Origin: Ktedonobacterales bacterium
Lineage (GTDB): Bacteria; Chloroflexota; Ktedonobacteria; Ktedonobacterales; JADMIN01
Direction: 5' to 3'
NCBI GenBank assembly: GCA_015478575.1
Contig: JADMIN010000234.1
Location: 1-5,331 of the forward strand
Length of the DNA stretch: 5,331 nucleotides
The position numbers were made by a program, and so were the translations under genes. Below, in pieces: positions 1 through 5,166 of the stretch; the first letter of the stretch is position 1, and each line of letters begins with the position of its first letter. The notes under the pieces are model-generated. The model had not been told where the DNA came from and did no database searches. It saw only the letters and a list, made by a program, of their open reading frames with translations.

Positions 1-295
1 CGATGGTATAGACTACAGCCACGAGCAGAAATGAGGTCGGATGTGAGATGGGGAGTGGCATCCACGGCGCCAACCCGGCGGCACCGACGATGGCGAGGGT
101 CAGTGCCACGCCACTATAGCGCAGCCATAGATCGCCGAGCGAGCTGCCATGTTCATGGTGGCGGCGCGCGCGGATGCTGTGCGTGAGGTAGCGCCTGACT
201 GGCCGCGTCCGCTCCAGGGGACGCGACTCACGCGCCTCACGCGCGGTGCTGGGCACCACAGCGGTGTGCCGCGCGCGCGCATCATGAGCATTCAT
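1..295 (-). CDS. Unidentified membrane protein, N-terminal part (cut by the left window edge)
   Basis: An open frame runs from ATG at 295 down to position 1 without a stop, giving 98 residues. The first 50 or so are hydrophilic and rich in Arg and His, as expected for a cytoplasmic N-terminal tail. Two hydrophobic stretches follow, at about residues 61-79 (GVALTLAIVGAAGLAPW) and from about 88 to the edge (FLLVAVVYTI). Codons favour G or C at the third position, as in the other genes. The start is well supported: AGGGAGGT lies 5 nt upstream, and a near-consensus promoter sits about 110 nt further up. Two closely spaced membrane helices after a basic tail recall the membrane-sensor part of some histidine kinases (DUF4118-type), but this is a weak resemblance and the catalytic part is outside the window. 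No function is assigned. It is transcribed divergently from the ligase-like gene. Confidence 0.72.
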   Translation of the reverse strand, partial: MNAHDARARHTAVVPSTAREARESRPLERTRPVRRYLTHSIRARRHHEHGSSLGDLWLRYSGVALTLAIVGAAGLAPWMPLPISHPTSFLLVAVVYTI

Positions 296-300
296 AGATG

Positions 301-308
301 ACCTCCCT
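301..308 (-). promoter_or_regulatory. Strong Shine-Dalgarno site of the left-edge gene
   Basis: On the minus strand this reads AGGGAGGT, close to the full anti-Shine-Dalgarno complement, 5 nt before the ATG at 295. It fixes that start and is the main support for the edge-truncated gene, which has no visible stop codon. Confidence 0.75.
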
Positions 309-402
309 GCATCCGTGCGCGGAGAAGTGCCCGCGGGACACCACAAGCGTCCTCCGCTCCTCTCCTCCTGATCGGTGCGGGCGCTTCTTGCCGGACAGGC
401 AG

Positions 403-431
403 GTTATAGCACCAAGAGACGGCAACGTCAA
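403..431 (-). promoter_or_regulatory. Predicted housekeeping sigma-70-type promoter (extended -10)
   Basis: The minus strand has TTGACG (431-426), a 17-nt spacer, then TATAAC (408-403). The spacer ends in TGC, which also gives an extended -10 motif. This is 5/6 at each hexamer with ideal spacing, striking in such G+C-rich DNA. Transcription would start near 396 and leave a 5' untranslated leader of about 100 nt before the ATG at 295. It would drive the left-edge membrane gene. No equally good promoter was seen for the divergent plus-strand gene. Confidence 0.65.
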
Positions 432-538
432 AACAAACGGTCGCCGTCAGAACTCCGTTCGCTGCGCGCGGCGGCGGCAGCTACGACACCGATGGATGTG
501 GATAGAAACTGGGTTTCAGTAGGTGAGACAAAAGTACT

Positions 539-2131
539 ATGATCAGATCTCGCGAGGTCCTACGCACGCGCTGGCCGCGGCGTGAAGCCCTCACGATCGC
601 CGGGCTGATCCTTGGCCTAGTGGCGTTCTATCTGGCGCCGGCACCGCTGCTGGCACTGCCTGGGCTGCTGCTTTTCGCCGCGCTGGCGTGGCGGCGGCTG
701 GCGTGGGCGCTGTGCCTGCTGCCGCTGACCTTCCCTTTCTGGTATGTGCCGCGACCGTTCTTCGGCCACGCCGTCTTCCCCCTGAGCGAGAGCGCGCTGG
801 GCGTGTGTCTCGTCATCGCGCTCGCCCACGCGCTGCGAAAGACCCCCCTCCTGGCCACTCTCCTATATGGGCAGAGGCTCCATGGGCAGAGGCGCCAGAA
901 GACCGCACCCCCGGCCACGCCTCGCTCCGCCTCCCTCCCCGCGCCAGAGGCCGGGGGCGTGGGCGCCCGCTCCGCTTCCCTTCTCAGGCAAGGGGTCGAG
1001 CGCGGCGGCTGGGTGGTGGCATCTCTCGGGCCGTGGCTTGTGCTGGGGGCCGGGCTGCTCTTGCTGGGTGGGCTGCTCGGCGTGCTGGTCGCGCGGCGGC
1101 CACACGAGGCGCTCCGCGCCTTCCGCTGGGAGGTTGTCGAGCCGCTGGTCTATCTGGCGCTGGTGGCGGCGTACGTGCGCGGGCGCGAGGCTGCGCGGCT
1201 GCTGGCGTGGGCGTTCCTCGCCTCAGCGGTGCTGGTGGCGGCGTTGGCCTACGCGCAGGTACTCTGGCTACACGTGACGTTCACCCCGCTGGAGCAGGGC
1301 AGCCGCCTGGTGCGCTACGCCGCCGCGGGCCGCGCCACCGGCATCATCTATGGCAGCGGCAACAGCCTGGGCGCCTGGCTGGAGCGCGCGCTGCCCCTGG
1401 CGCTGGCGCTGGCGCTGGCCGCGCGTGGGCTGGGCAAACGCGAGCGGCTGGTGGCGCTCGGCTGCGCGCTCTTCTACCTGCCACCGCTGGTGTGGAGCGC
1501 GTCGCGCGGGGCGCAGGTCGGCGCGGCGGTCGCCTGTGCATTGGTGCTGGTGGCGTCGGTGGGGCTGGTGCGCCTCGCGGCGGCGCTGGCCGCGCTGGCG
1601 GTGGCGGTCGCGCTGGTGCTGCGCGCGACGCTGACGCGGGCCTTCCTCCAGGGGCACAACGGCACGGGTCAGGCACGCCTGCTGGTCTGGCTCGCGGCCC
1701 TCCACATGATTCGTGACCACCCGCTCCTCGGCATCGGGCCGGACCAGTTTCAATACTACTACAGTGCGCGCTATACTTCCCAGCCCTACTGGATCACGCG
1801 CATCAACGGGCGGCCCACCACGCTCGCGCTGGACCCCACGCTGGCGCATCCGCACAACCTGCCGCTGGATCTGTGGCTGAGTGTGGGGCTGGTCGGGCTG
1901 GCGGGCTTCGCGCTAGCGCTCGGCAATTTCTGGCTGCGCTGCGCGCGGCTCTGGCGGGCGGGCGCGGGGCGCGCGGGGCGCTGGCCAGCGGCACTGGCGC
2001 TGGGCGCCGGGGCGTCCGTCTTGGCGGGCGTCACACATGGGCTGGTGGATAGCGCCTACTTTGTGCCCGACCTCGCGCTGGCCTTCTGGTGGGCCGTGGC
2101 GCTGCTCCTCATCTTGGAGCGCGGCGCGTAA
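539..2131 (+). CDS. O-antigen ligase/polymerase-like membrane protein (Wzy_C/WaaL type)
   Basis: A 530-residue integral membrane protein with about 12-14 hydrophobic segments. Proteins of this family join or polymerise glycan chains carried on a lipid at the outer face of the cytoplasmic membrane. Visible family marks, in order, are RATGIIYGSGNSLGAWLERALPLAL (265-289); a serine-arginine pair in SASRGAQVG (320-328); R380 and W384 leading into DHPLLGIGPDQF (393-404); and, after a large external loop, HPHNLPLDLWLSVGLVGLAGF (437-457), which matches the conserved His-Asn/Gly-rich segment of WaaL-type enzymes. A final HGLVDSAYF (500-508) precedes the last helix. The ATG at 539 is the first start after an in-frame stop at 524. 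AGGTGAG at 521-527 lies 11 nt away, a rather long spacing. Residues about 111-158 form an unusual Arg/Ala/Pro/Ser/Gly-rich linker with DNA repeats. No glycosyltransferase genes adjoin it, so ligase, polymerase or protein glycosyltransferase activity cannot be separated. Confidence 0.85.
   Translation: MIRSREVLRTRWPRREALTIAGLILGLVAFYLAPAPLLALPGLLLFAALAWRRLAWALCLLPLTFPFWYVPRPFFGHAVFPLSESALGVCLVIALAHALRKTPLLATLLYGQRLHGQRRQKTAPPATPRSASLPAPEAGGVGARSASLLRQGVERGGWVVASLGPWLVLGAGLLLLGGLLGVLVARRPHEALRAFRWEVVEPLVYLALVAAYVRGREAARLLAWAFLASAVLVAALAYAQVLWLHVTFTPLEQGSRLVRYAAAGRATGIIYGSGNSLGAWLERALPLALALALAARGLGKRERLVALGCALFYLPPLVWSASRGAQVGAAVACALVLVASVGLVRLAAALAALAVAVALVLRATLTRAFLQGHNGTGQARLLVWLAALHMIRDHPLLGIGPDQFQYYYSARYTSQPYWITRINGRPTTLALDPTLAHPHNLPLDLWLSVGLVGLAGFALALGNFWLRCARLWRAGAGRAGRWPAALALGAGASVLAGVTHGLVDSAYFVPDLALAFWWAVALLLILERGA
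867..893 (+). repeat. 12-bp perfect direct repeat inside the ligase-like gene
   Basis: ATGGGCAGAGGC occurs at 867-878 and again at 882-893, a 15-bp period that keeps the reading frame and encodes two GQR units (residues 111-113 and 116-118). It marks the left part of the atypical linker segment. Confidence 0.8.
908..957. repeat. 9-bp inverted repeat in the linker segment
   Basis: CCCCCGGCC at 908-916 is matched by GGCCGGGGG at 949-957, a perfect 9-bp stem around a 32-nt loop. It lies between the two copies of the offset-45 direct repeat, or overlaps their interval. Together with those repeats it suggests that the linker DNA arose from an inserted or duplicated element. Confidence 0.55.
921..983 (+). 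repeat. 18-bp imperfect direct repeat, 45-bp period
   Basis: The 18 bases at 921-938 and at 966-983 agree at 15 positions. The core CGCTCCGC is identical in both copies. The 45-bp period is 15 codons, so both copies are read in the same frame and give RSASL at residues 129-133 and 144-148. Confidence 0.7.
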
Positions 2132-2145
2132 CGTCCGCATCCTTG

Positions 2146-2165
2146 GCCCGCTCGCGAGCGCGGGC
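2146..2165. terminator. G+C-rich inverted repeat between convergent genes, possible bidirectional terminator
   Basis: GCCCGC (2146-2151) pairs with GCGGGC (2160-2165) around an 8-nt loop. Inside it, CGCTCGCGAGCG (2149-2160) is a perfect 12-bp palindrome offering an alternative fold. It sits 15 nt after the stop of the ligase-like gene and about 40 nt beyond the stop of the convergent dioxygenase. No T-run follows on either strand, so it is not a classical intrinsic terminator. The placement is the main argument. Confidence 0.35.
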
Positions 2166-2206
2166 GGGCGCGGTTGTGGCTGGGTGGGATACCGGGAGCG
2201 AGCGCC

Positions 2207-2803
2207 TCAATCCTTCATGCGGCGCCAGGCCACGGGTGCGCCAGAGAGGTCGCCCGCGCGGATAGGCAGCTCATCGAAACATTGGTTGATGCTGCTGCCA
2301 TAGCGCGCGATGTCCGCGCCATAGACGTGAATGGAGATGGCCCGACTCTCGCCCGCATTGCGCACGCGATGAATATTCTCATCCGGCGGCACCAGCGCAC
2401 AGGTATGTCCGGGGGTCACCATCTCCTCGCCCTCAGGAAGAAGCCAGTGTGACTGAGCGTCATCCATCCGCAAGCCAAAGCGCTCCTCGCGCTCGACGCC
2501 TTCCAGCACGCCAACGACGCACCAGCAGATGTGGTCGTGGATGGGCGTCATCTGACCGGGCAGCCACACCAGCGAGACGACCGAGAACCGCTGGCTGGGC
2601 GCGACGGCGACCAGATGCGAGCGGTAGTGGTCGGGTGAGGCCTCGCGATAGGCCGGCGCCAGGAAATCCGGATTGGCCAGCAGCCGTGGCAGCCACGCCC
2701 GCACGCTCGCGGCGATGCGGTGGGGATCCCGCTCCCTGTCAGCGAGCGCCTCCACATCGCGCACAAATTCATCCAGACTGAGCGTATTCAGAAATGTCGC
2801 CAT
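2207..2803 (-). CDS. Thiol dioxygenase of the cysteine dioxygenase type I family (cupin fold)
   Basis: A 198-residue protein of the usual length for bacterial members. These non-heme Fe(II) cytosolic enzymes add O2 to a thiol: cysteine to cysteine sulfinate, or in related enzymes 3-mercaptopropionate to its sulfinate. Visible marks are YRSHLVAV (60-67), FSVVSLVWLPGQMTPIHDH (73-91) giving metal ligands H89 and H91, the third ligand H145 in NIHRVRN, and the Ser-His-Tyr triad S157-H159-Y161 in ISIHVYG. The cysteine that cross-links to the active-site tyrosine in mammalian enzymes would fall at residue 96, which is Val here. C93 and C95 lie nearby. The HDHxxWxxxGVLxG wording resembles 3-mercaptopropionate dioxygenases as I remember them, so the substrate is left open. 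The frame extends upstream to an ATG at 2881, but the start at 2803 is preferred because AAAGGAGA lies 7 nt before it and homology begins just after. Confidence 0.85.
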   Translation of the reverse strand: MATFLNTLSLDEFVRDVEALADRERDPHRIAASVRAWLPRLLANPDFLAPAYREASPDHYRSHLVAVAPSQRFSVVSLVWLPGQMTPIHDHICWCVVGVLEGVEREERFGLRMDDAQSHWLLPEGEEMVTPGHTCALVPPDENIHRVRNAGESRAISIHVYGADIARYGSSINQCFDELPIRAGDLSGAPVAWRRMKD

Positions 2804-2810
2804 GGAACGG

Positions 2811-2818
2811 TCTCCTTT
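2811..2818 (-). promoter_or_regulatory. Shine-Dalgarno site that fixes the dioxygenase start
   Basis: The minus strand reads AAAGGAGA, 7 nt before the ATG at 2803. This favours a 198-residue product over the 224-residue alternative starting at 2881, whose extra 26 residues look like translated leader. Confidence 0.75.
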
Positions 2819-2852
2819 CGCCTTCGACGAGAACCGGCACAGCGGTGACACC

Positions 2853-2879
2853 GCGGACCACGCGGCGGTGCGCGTCCGC
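2853..2879 (-). promoter_or_regulatory. Predicted hairpin in the 5' leader of the dioxygenase mRNA
   Basis: GCGGAC (2853-2858) pairs with GTCCGC (2874-2879). Inside, CAC (2859-2861) pairs with GTG (2868-2870) past a 3-nt bulge, closing a 6-nt loop. A second small hairpin, GCGGT-GAC-ACCGC at 2842-2854, is adjacent and shares two bases with it. Both lie between the likely start of transcription and the ribosome binding site. I do not recognise a known riboswitch class here. In DNA this rich in G+C such stems can arise by chance. Confidence 0.35.
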
Positions 2880-2914
2880 ACTCAAGAGCAAGCGGTGCCG
2901 CGGCATGCATCGTA

Positions 2915-2939
2915 TGCCCCCAGTATACCCGATGGGGCA
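2915..2939. promoter_or_regulatory. Inverted repeat around a possible -10 element in the divergent region
   Basis: TGCCCC (2915-2920) and GGGGCA (2934-2939) form 6-bp arms around 13 nt. The centre contains, on the minus strand, TATACT (2927-2922), a plausible -10 hexamer. TGGCCA (2949-2944) sits 16 nt upstream as a 4/6 match to a -35 element. This would serve the dioxygenase gene with transcription starting near 2915. The arms flanking the -10 could be a repressor operator. The ATGCC of the left arm can also pair with GGCAT at 2902-2906. Confidence 0.35.
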
Positions 2940-3058
2940 AGGATGGCCACAGCGCGGCGTTGCCCGTCCAGGTATACTTGAAGGAGTGAATCCTGGCCCC
3001 TGGCATCCACGCCAGCCGGCGATCCGTCATGCACACGGCATAAAAAGGGGATATTCCC

Positions 3059-3889
3059 ATGAGGGCGAACGCCATACGAGCGACAATTACTCCGCGGCAG
3101 GTCTTGCTGCTCGGCACGCCGCTGATTCTGGGCCTTCTCGCGCTGACCCGCCCGCCCGTCTCTGGCCCGCCCGCTGTCTTGAGCCAGGTGCGCCCGTATG
3201 CCGACTACTGGCTCGCGCTGCATCTGCTCCTGCTTCCGCTCTTCGGCCTGCTCGCGCTCGCCGGGTATCAGTTGACGGCGGAGAAGACAGGCCGCGCCGC
3301 GCTGGTCAGCCGCGTGGCGTTCGCGTGGTTCGCCCTGCTCTCCATCGCCTCGCTCGCGCTGCTTGGCGTGGGAACTGGCGTGCTGGCGCGCGCCGCGCAT
3401 GGCCTGCCCGTGGCGCAACAGGCCACCCTCTCCGCCATCACCGATGCCCTGTGGCAGAGCCGCGTGGTGGTCGTGCTGGGCATCCTCACCTCGGTGGCCT
3501 GGTGGCTGGCGATGGTCGCCGCCGCCGTCACGCTCTCGCGACCCACCATCTCGCGCCAGCTCGTGCGGCTGGTGGTGGTGCTCTCCGGGGCGGTGCTGGC
3601 CTCTGGCCTCATCGAGGGGACGAATACGCCCCTCTGGTGGCTGGGCCTGTTGGCGGTGATGGGCCTCTTCGCCTATGCCGCTGAGCCGCGAGCACTCGCG
3701 GCGCTGCTGGCGGCGTCCGCCCTGCTCTTCAGCGCTGGCTATGCCGCGCCCTATGGCCCGCTGGCGATGCTCTGCTTCTTGGCCGCCGCCGCGCTGCTCA
3801 CGCTGCCGGTGAGCGCCCTGCTGCCCGCGCCGTCGCGGTCACGCACGCCAGCGGCTGGCCCCCGCACCGCTCGGCATGCGCGCCGATAG
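3059..3889 (+). CDS. Uncharacterised multi-pass membrane protein
   Basis: A 276-residue hydrophobic protein I cannot assign to a named family. About eight membrane segments are visible, near residues 14-30, 51-72, 86-109, 136-159, 169-185, 191-208, 211-227 and 233-256. Short linkers are rich in Arg and Pro, and the C-terminal tail (259-276) is strongly basic (SRSRTPAAGPRTARHARR) and probably cytoplasmic. No catalytic motif, metal site, signal-peptidase site or transporter signature is evident. The start at 3059 is supported by AAGGGG (3045-3050) 8 nt upstream and by a hydrophobic first helix soon after it. It is divergent from the dioxygenase gene and 112 nt upstream of the methyltransferase, with a hairpin in between. 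That placement suggests nothing firm about function. Confidence 0.75.
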   Translation: MRANAIRATITPRQVLLLGTPLILGLLALTRPPVSGPPAVLSQVRPYADYWLALHLLLLPLFGLLALAGYQLTAEKTGRAALVSRVAFAWFALLSIASLALLGVGTGVLARAAHGLPVAQQATLSAITDALWQSRVVVVLGILTSVAWWLAMVAAAVTLSRPTISRQLVRLVVVLSGAVLASGLIEGTNTPLWWLGLLAVMGLFAYAAEPRALAALLAASALLFSAGYAAPYGPLAMLCFLAAAALLTLPVSALLPAPSRSRTPAAGPRTARHARR

Positions 3890-3922
3890 CGGTTCGCACG
3901 CTGACTGAGAGACCCTTCTTCC

Positions 3923-3948
3923 CTGGCCGCGAGCGCGGGCGCGGCCAG
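3923..3948 (+). terminator. Perfect 9-bp G+C-rich hairpin after the membrane-protein gene
   Basis: CTGGCCGCG (3923-3931) pairs fully with CGCGGCCAG (3940-3948) around an 8-nt loop, 34 nt after the stop codon. It is stable enough for an intrinsic terminator, but only a weak pyrimidine stretch follows (GTTCCCCCTT) rather than a T-run. It may end or attenuate the upstream transcript, or shape the leader of the methyltransferase mRNA. Confidence 0.45.
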
Positions 3949-3956
3949 ATGGTGTT

Positions 3957-3993
3957 CCCCCTTGCCCTTGAGCGGGCAGGAAGACAGAGGGGG
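3957..3993 (+). promoter_or_regulatory. Leader hairpin that would mask the methyltransferase ribosome binding site
   Basis: CCCCCT (3957-3962) can pair with AGGGGG (3988-3993), which is the Shine-Dalgarno sequence 8 nt before the GTG start at 4002. An inner stem, TGCCC (3963-3967) with GGGCA (3974-3978), stacks directly on the 5' side around a 6-nt loop and leaves a 9-nt bulge on the 3' side. When folded, the ribosome binding site would be paired. Whether this is regulated is unknown. Confidence 0.4.
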
Positions 3994-4001
3994 TAAAATC
4001 C

Positions 4002-5051
4002 GTGAAGCTCAGTACTCTGCCGGAGAATCCGCTGGATGCGGTGGCGCTGGCGGCGGGGCTTGTCCCCACGCCGCTGCTCGATACCATCATCGCGCTGCTG
4101 CTGGCGCGGACGGTCATGGTCGGCACGCGCCTCGGCGTCTTCGAGGCGCTGGCGCATGGCCCCCTGCCCGCCGTGGCGGTGGCCGCGCGCTGTGACGCCG
4201 ACCCCCACGCGATGGAGAAGCTGTTGGGCGCGTTGGTCGGCGCGGGCTACCTGCGGGTACGCGCGGGCCGCTTTACCTTGCGCCCCATCGCCCGCAAGTG
4301 GCTGCTGCGCGACAGCCCCCACTCCCTCGCTGATGCCCTCCTGCTCCAGTTCGTGGATGCCCGCTTCATCGAGCATACCGAGGCCTACGTGCGCACGGGG
4401 CAGCCGGTGCGCATGCATGAGGCGATGGATGCCGAGGAGTGGGGTCTCTACCAGCGCGGCATGCGCTCCGGCGCGCGGCTCTCGCTGGCCGAGGTGGCGC
4501 GGCGCGTGCCCGTGCCGCGGCGCGCGCGCGCATTGCTGGATATCGGCGGCTCCCATGGCGCCTATGCCGCCGCGCTCTGTCGGCGACATCCTGGGCTGTG
4601 TGCCACCATCCTCGACCTGCCCGAGGCGATCGAGCACGCGGCACCGCTGCTGGCGCGCGAGGGCATGGGCGAGCGCGTCGTGTACCGCCCCGGCGACGCC
4701 CGCACCGCCGACCTGGGAGCCGCCGCCTACGACCTGATCCTCATCGCGAACCTCGTCCATCACTTCGACGACGCCACCAACCGCGATCTCGCGCGGCGCG
4801 CGGCCCGCGCCCTGCGCCCTGGCGGCATCCTCGTCATCGGCGAGGTGATTCGCCCCAGCACTCCTGGCGCGGGTGGCCAGATCGGCGCGCTCACCGACCT
4901 CTACTTCGCCGTGACTAGCGAGGCCGGCACCTGGTCCTTCGCCGAGATGGCGGCGTGGCAGCGCGCGGCGGGCCTGCGCCCGCGTCGCCCCATCCGCCTG
5001 CTGACCGCGCCAGGTGGTGGCCTGCAAGCGGCGGTGAAACCGGTCGAATGA
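4002..5051 (+). CDS. SAM-dependent O-methyltransferase (family 2 / COMT-CrtF-like)
   Basis: A 349-residue cytosolic enzyme with the two-part build of this family. The N-terminal helical winged-helix dimerisation domain covers about residues 25-100 and includes GVFEALAHGPLPAVAVAARCDADPHAMEKLLGALVGAGYL (45-84). A Rossmann-type methyltransferase domain follows. Motif I for SAM binding is LLDIGGSHG (178-186), the acidic ribose-binding strand end is D205 in ILDLPEA, GDA (231-233) is the next SAM-contacting turn, and NLVHHFDD (250-257) is the equivalent of the catalytic LHxWxD segment, with H253/H254. RPGGILVIGEV (272-282) ends the core. Such enzymes methylate hydroxyl groups of small molecules such as polyketides, carotenoids or quinone-like compounds. 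The substrate cannot be read from the sequence. The GTG start is chosen for the AGGGGG 8 nt upstream. The next in-frame stop upstream is at 3969, and no better start lies between. No partner biosynthetic genes are in view. Confidence 0.87.
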   Translation: MKLSTLPENPLDAVALAAGLVPTPLLDTIIALLLARTVMVGTRLGVFEALAHGPLPAVAVAARCDADPHAMEKLLGALVGAGYLRVRAGRFTLRPIARKWLLRDSPHSLADALLLQFVDARFIEHTEAYVRTGQPVRMHEAMDAEEWGLYQRGMRSGARLSLAEVARRVPVPRRARALLDIGGSHGAYAAALCRRHPGLCATILDLPEAIEHAAPLLAREGMGERVVYRPGDARTADLGAAAYDLILIANLVHHFDDATNRDLARRAARALRPGGILVIGEVIRPSTPGAGGQIGALTDLYFAVTSEAGTWSFAEMAAWQRAAGLRPRRPIRLLTAPGGGLQAAVKPVE

Positions 5052-5124
5052 TCTGGCATGTGTTGTGCGGCAGAAAGAGTCGTGGGAGCATGGATCCGGT
5101 CGCGCGGGCCGTCATGCGCGTTGA

Positions 5125-5147
5125 GCGCGTGCGCGGACGACACGCGC
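5125..5147 (+). terminator. Perfect 7-bp hairpin between the methyltransferase and LapA-like genes
   Basis: GCGCGTG (5125-5131) pairs with CACGCGC (5141-5147) around a 9-nt loop. It begins 73 nt after the methyltransferase stop and ends 8 nt before the GAGG ribosome binding site of the next gene. There is no T-run, so it may be a weak terminator, an attenuator, or a stem that keeps the following start region open. Confidence 0.35.
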
Positions 5148-5166
5148 ATAGAAGCGAGGCAAGACG

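Noticed and set aside
388..410. TTGCCG with TATAGC as a plus-strand promoter for the ligase-like gene
   Set aside because: The spacing is only 11 nt. The A/T-rich bases there are explained by the much better minus-strand promoter.
298..522. A 74-residue plus-strand open frame in the first divergent region
   Set aside because: It has no family resemblance, its composition is Arg/Cys-rich and patternless, and it overlaps the predicted promoter and leader of the minus-strand gene. No good ribosome binding site precedes it.
688..1716. A 342-residue plus-strand frame inside the ligase-like gene
   Set aside because: It is Gly/Ala/Arg-rich with no domain, in the shifted frame of a gene with clear family motifs. 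Long open frames of this kind are common in high-G+C DNA.
1268..1855. A 195-residue minus-strand frame opposite the ligase-like gene
   Set aside because: It is Gln/Arg/His-rich in the manner typical of the antisense of a G+C-rich gene and shows no motif.
2822..2881. N-terminal extension of the dioxygenase to the ATG at 2881
   Set aside because: The added 26 residues have no family similarity, and a strong Shine-Dalgarno sits correctly placed before the internal ATG at 2803.
2794..3684. A 296-residue plus-strand frame running from the dioxygenase start across the divergent region
   Set aside because: It overlaps the membrane-protein gene in another frame, is low-complexity, and its upstream part is the regulatory region between two well-supported divergent starts.
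3968..3999. TTGAGC with TAAAAT as a promoter for the methyltransferase
   Set aside because: The spacer is 20 nt, too long, and transcription would start after the GTG start codon. TAAAAT is better read as the spacer between the ribosome binding site and the start.
3798..5027. A 409-residue minus-strand frame opposite the methyltransferase
   Set aside because: Despite its length it is Ala/Gln/Arg/His-rich and motif-free. The opposite strand encodes an intact methyltransferase with all expected motifs.
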